Below, one piece after another: positions 7,516-9,872 of a stretch of DNA of 9,872 bases. Made by a program: the position numbers and the translations under genes. Location: the NCBI GenBank assembly GCA_937893415.1, contig CALBWZ010000115.1, positions 1 to 9,872 on the forward strand, given 5' to 3'. A model generated the notes under the pieces. The model was not told where the DNA came from, did no database searches, and saw only the letters and a program-made list of their open reading frames with translations. The DNA comes from an uncultured Comamonadaceae bacterium. GTDB lineage: Bacteria > Pseudomonadota > Gammaproteobacteria > Burkholderiales > Burkholderiaceae_C. Each line of letters starts with the position of its first letter. Position 1 is the stretch's first letter.

Positions 7516-9455
7516 GGGTGTTGTTTGTTCTGTTTAATTGGCTGTGGTACCAACCGGTGCGCCATCAACAGCGCAGCGCCCAGTGCAAAGCCGCCATAGT
7601 CGTACAAAGCAAGAGGCGCTAGCAGCAACACGGCTGCCACCAGGCGCAATGCAATAGACAGGGAACCCAGTGATCGCAACTCCCAGCGCGACAAGGCCGT
7701 TGCGACCAAGTACATGGCCAACACCAGCTTGGTTATCAAGTAGATGTAAGACGGCCATGTAAACTGCCCGCCTGCTTGCACTACCGTCAACAGCAGTGGG
7801 TTGTAGGCAAACGCAAACGGAATAATGAAAATCATCACGCCAATGCGTGAGGCACTCACAGCGGTCTCAATAGGGCCCGACTGAGAAATAGTAGCGGCTG
7901 CGTAGGCGGCGATGGCCACGGGCGGGGTGATGGTGGAGGCCACAGCAATCATGAATACAAACATGTGCGCATTCAATGGAGCCAGTCCCAACTGCTGCAT
8001 AGAGGGTAAGGCGATGGCCGCAACAGTCACGTAAGCGGGCAGTGTGGGCATTCCCATGCCCAACAAAATACAGCCACCCGCCACAACCAGCAGCGCAATA
8101 AAGAGTGACTGGTCTAGCAATGTGGACATCAACACACCAAATTTCACTGGCATGCCGGTTGCCGACAACACAGAGATGACAATGGAAATGGCGGCGATGG
8201 CGGTGAGCAATTGTGCAAAAGTTTTGCCGCCATTGCTCAACGCCGTTAGCAGCAAGCTAGGTCGGTGACGGATGCTGGGGTTGATGATCGACAGCGGAAA
8301 CAGCATGGCAATAGCGGCCATGGATGCCCCTGCAGGCGACCAACCGCCAATGAGCATGACCACAATCAGCCCCAGCGGTCCAAACACAAGTACCAAGTTG
8401 AGGAAGTCTTGGCGGCTTGGCTTGGCCAGTTCTGCATCGGAGTTTTGGGGCTTGATGCCTTCGCGCCTAGCTTCAAAAATAATCATCAAAAACAGGCTGG
8501 CGTAAAACGCCATGGCGGGCACCAGCACGGCCACCACCACGGTCAGGTAAGACACACCCACATAGTCAGCCATAACCAAGGCTGCCGCGCCCATGATGGG
8601 CGGCATGATTTGTCCGCCGGTTGAGGCAGCCGCTTCAACTGCGCCAGCGAATTTGTTTGAAAAGCCTCTGCGTTGAATCATGGGAATAGTGATCACGCCG
8701 GTGCCAACCACATTGGCCACAGCACTGCCGGACACAGTTCCAAACAGCCCAGAGGCTAAAACGGCGGCATGTGCTGGACCACCTGCCGTTTTACGCATCA
8801 TTGAAAAAGCAATGCGTATCATGGACTCGCCAGCCCCTACGCCCTCCAGCAAGGCGCCCAGAACAATGAATGGCAGAACTGTTGAAATAACGATGGAGAA
8901 CGTGGCTCCCAAAATCCCAGTGTCCAGGCTGTACCACAGGTTTTGTGCCAGCAGTTCGTGTATGTCGCCAGTTACCAAGCGCATAGCCCCAGGCCAATAT
9001 TCGCCAGTTAGCAAGTAGGCAATACCAGCAATACCAAGCAATGCAACGGGGCCACCCCATAAGCGCCAGCAGAAAAACAGCGAAGCCACGGCAACCGACG
9101 TGGCAATGCTGGCCTCGCGCAGGCCAAACAAAAACATGTCTTCGTCGAGTTTGATGCTGACTTGGTAAAAGCTCCAGCAGCTATACAGGATGGCCACCAC
9201 GGCTGCTACCGACGCCATCTTGACCCACGGCTTGGTGTTGCCCATGGGGTCATCCACCATGGTCAAGCCCACCAGCACAGCACACAGAGCGAAGAAGCTG
9301 GCGCGAAACATCTCCATGGGGAAAGGACCCAAGCGAAAGTCGCCAATCGCAGGCATGACATTGGCCATACCGTACAACGCGGCCAACAGCCCTAAGGCGG
9401 TGATGGCTTGTTGCGTCACCGTGGCCGTAGGTGACCCACTGGTTGAGCTGTTCAT
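7512..9455 (-). CDS. TRAP transporter fused permease (DctQM-type, 4TM/12TM, TAXI family)
   Basis: This 647-residue inner-membrane protein is the single-chain permease of a TAXI-type TRAP transporter, which takes up an anion-bearing solute with sodium or proton symport after delivery by a periplasmic binding protein. The first roughly 160 residues hold about four hydrophobic spans (20-40, 48-66, 80-98, 120-150), the DctQ-like part. The rest is the DctM-like core, with SGSAVANVVGTGVITIPMI (242-260), ASTGGQIMPPIMGAAA (277-292), GMGMPTLPAYV (466-476) and ITPPVAIAAYAAATI (509-523), the repeated helical-hairpin motifs of the family. A hydrophobic C-terminal extension covers 595-632. The length fits fused TAXI permeases. 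The ATG at 9453-9455 has no clear Shine-Dalgarno sequence and follows a palindrome-rich 121-bp spacer after the binding-protein gene. The stop overlaps the sulfatase start. The substrate is not readable from the sequence; the sulfatase suggests an organosulfate. Confidence 0.93.
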   Translation of the reverse strand: MNSSTSGSPTATVTQQAITALGLLAALYGMANVMPAIGDFRLGPFPMEMFRASFFALCAVLVGLTMVDDPMGNTKPWVKMASVAAVVAILYSCWSFYQVSIKLDEDMFLFGLREASIATSVAVASLFFCWRLWGGPVALLGIAGIAYLLTGEYWPGAMRLVTGDIHELLAQNLWYSLDTGILGATFSIVISTVLPFIVLGALLEGVGAGESMIRIAFSMMRKTAGGPAHAAVLASGLFGTVSGSAVANVVGTGVITIPMIQRRGFSNKFAGAVEAAASTGGQIMPPIMGAAALVMADYVGVSYLTVVVAVLVPAMAFYASLFLMIIFEARREGIKPQNSDAELAKPSRQDFLNLVLVFGPLGLIVVMLIGGWSPAGASMAAIAMLFPLSIINPSIRHRPSLLLTALSNGGKTFAQLLTAIAAISIVISVLSATGMPVKFGVLMSTLLDQSLFIALLVVAGGCILLGMGMPTLPAYVTVAAIALPSMQQLGLAPLNAHMFVFMIAVASTITPPVAIAAYAAATISQSGPIETAVSASRIGVMIFIIPFAFAYNPLLLTVVQAGGQFTWPSYIYLITKLVLAMYLVATALSRWELRSLGSLSIALRLVAAVLLLAPLALYDYGGFALGAALLMAHRLVPQPIKQNKQHP

Positions 9456-9477
9456 AAAGCGGGTGCTGTTAAGTGCC

Positions 9478-9580
9478 GCCTAGGACATAGGCGAGATGCC
9501 TAGATCCTTTCAGACCTAGGCAAGTGAATGGCGTTAGCCGTGAAATTACCGCTAAGCGTTGATGCGTAGACCTCGCCTAG
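9478..9580. repeat. Cluster of GCCTAG/CTAGGC palindromic arms in the TRAP binding-protein/permease spacer
   Basis: Within about 100 bases the hexamer GCCTAG or its complement CTAGGC, allowing for one five-base partial, occurs five times. GCCTAGG (9478-9484) pairs with CCTAGGC (9515-9521). Inside that, TAGGC (9488-9492) pairs with GCCTA (9498-9502) around a 5-base loop, giving a nested stem-loop. A longer-range 8-bp inverted repeat links TAGGCGAG (9488-9495) with CTCGCCTA (9572-9579), which covers the stop codon of the binding-protein gene, so two mutually exclusive folds are possible. In TRAP and ABC operons, hairpins after the binding-protein gene often protect its mRNA so that the binding protein exceeds the permease. 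That role is inferred here. Confidence 0.6.
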
Positions 9581-9872
9581 TTGGCTAGCAAGCGTGCAGG
9601 AATATCAACGCCAGCCTCCTTGTAGTACTGCACGGCGCCTGGGTGAAGTGGCGCAACAAGACTTGCAAAGCGGTCTTCAGCCCGCAAAATTGCCAACAAA
9701 CTATTGCCTTTTTTGACTGCGTCAAGTGACTCAAAATAAGTCTTGGTCAGCTTGTAGGCGATCTCTTTGCTGAGGTCTTTTTTGACCATCATGGTCATGA
9801 TGCTGACCCACGTTGTGATGTCTTGGTCTTTGTTGACTTGATCGGGGTAGGTGTTCGCAGGGATGACCGTGC
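9577..9872 (-). CDS. TAXI-family TRAP transporter solute-binding protein (partial, 5' end outside window)
   Basis: Reading leftward from the window edge, 97 residues are visible before a TAG at 9577-9579. The frame stays open past the internal ATG at 9796-9798, with the upstream codons giving TVIPANTYPDQVNKDQDITTWVS, so that ATG is not the start. The pattern IPANTYPDQ, then a beta strand (TWVSIMTMMV), an amphipathic helix (DLSKEIAYKLTKTYFESL), and LHPGAVQYYKEAGVDIP at the end is the typical C-terminus of TAXI (TRAP-associated extracytoplasmic immunogenic) receptors. These are periplasmic proteins of about 320 residues, so the signal peptide and most of the ligand pocket lie outside. It is the first visible gene of the leftward unit and delivers substrate to the fused permease 121 bp downstream. 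Confidence 0.87.
   Translation of the reverse strand, partial: TVIPANTYPDQVNKDQDITTWVSIMTMMVKKDLSKEIAYKLTKTYFESLDAVKKGNSLLAILRAEDRFASLVAPLHPGAVQYYKEAGVDIPARLLAN

Noticed and set aside
9577..9798. Reading the binding-protein fragment as a complete 73-residue protein starting at the ATG at 9796-9798
   Set aside because: The frame is open upstream to the window edge and those codons encode a typical TAXI segment (IPANTYPDQ), so this is the tail of a longer protein.

Overview
The window carries eight genes, two of them cut by the window edges, packed with very little spacer. The protein families, dense overlaps and moderate base composition suggest a Burkholderiales-type betaproteobacterium, possibly a freshwater Comamonadaceae-like organism. 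This is inference from protein style; there is no rRNA or other direct taxonomic marker. I see no tRNA, rRNA, CRISPR array, insertion sequence or phage gene, and no gene-free stretch longer than 300 bases.

Left part (1-4870). The last 72 codons of NAD-dependent DNA ligase (BRCT domain) run rightward and end inside the tail of a leftward transcription unit. That unit, read from about 4870 down to 193, encodes a thiolase, a bifunctional enoyl-CoA hydratase/3-hydroxyacyl-CoA dehydrogenase, and two short-chain ChrA-type chromate transporter subunits. The last three genes overlap by 4 bp at each junction, so the transporter pair looks translationally coupled to the beta-oxidation genes.

Middle (4871-6164). 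A 127-bp divergent control region with clustered dyad symmetries separates the thiolase from a rightward long-chain-type acyl-CoA dehydrogenase. Together the dehydrogenase, the bifunctional protein and the thiolase cover all four steps of a beta-oxidation cycle. The dehydrogenase most likely starts at a GTG at 4998, not at the upstream in-frame TTG.

Right part (6165-9872). A second leftward unit encodes a TAXI-type TRAP solute-binding protein (C-terminal 97 residues only), a fused 4TM/12TM TRAP permease, and a sulfatase without a signal peptide that overlaps the permease by 4 bp. The simplest reading is an import-then-desulfate module for an unknown organosulfate, with hydrolysis in the cytoplasm. 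The spacer between binding protein and permease carries a dense set of GCCTAG/CTAGGC palindromic arms that can form a nested hairpin.

Nothing here is clearly a new class of system. The points most worth following are the sulfatase-TRAP module with its degenerate sulfatase signature, the palindrome cluster, and the coupling of chromate-transporter genes to fatty-acid oxidation genes.
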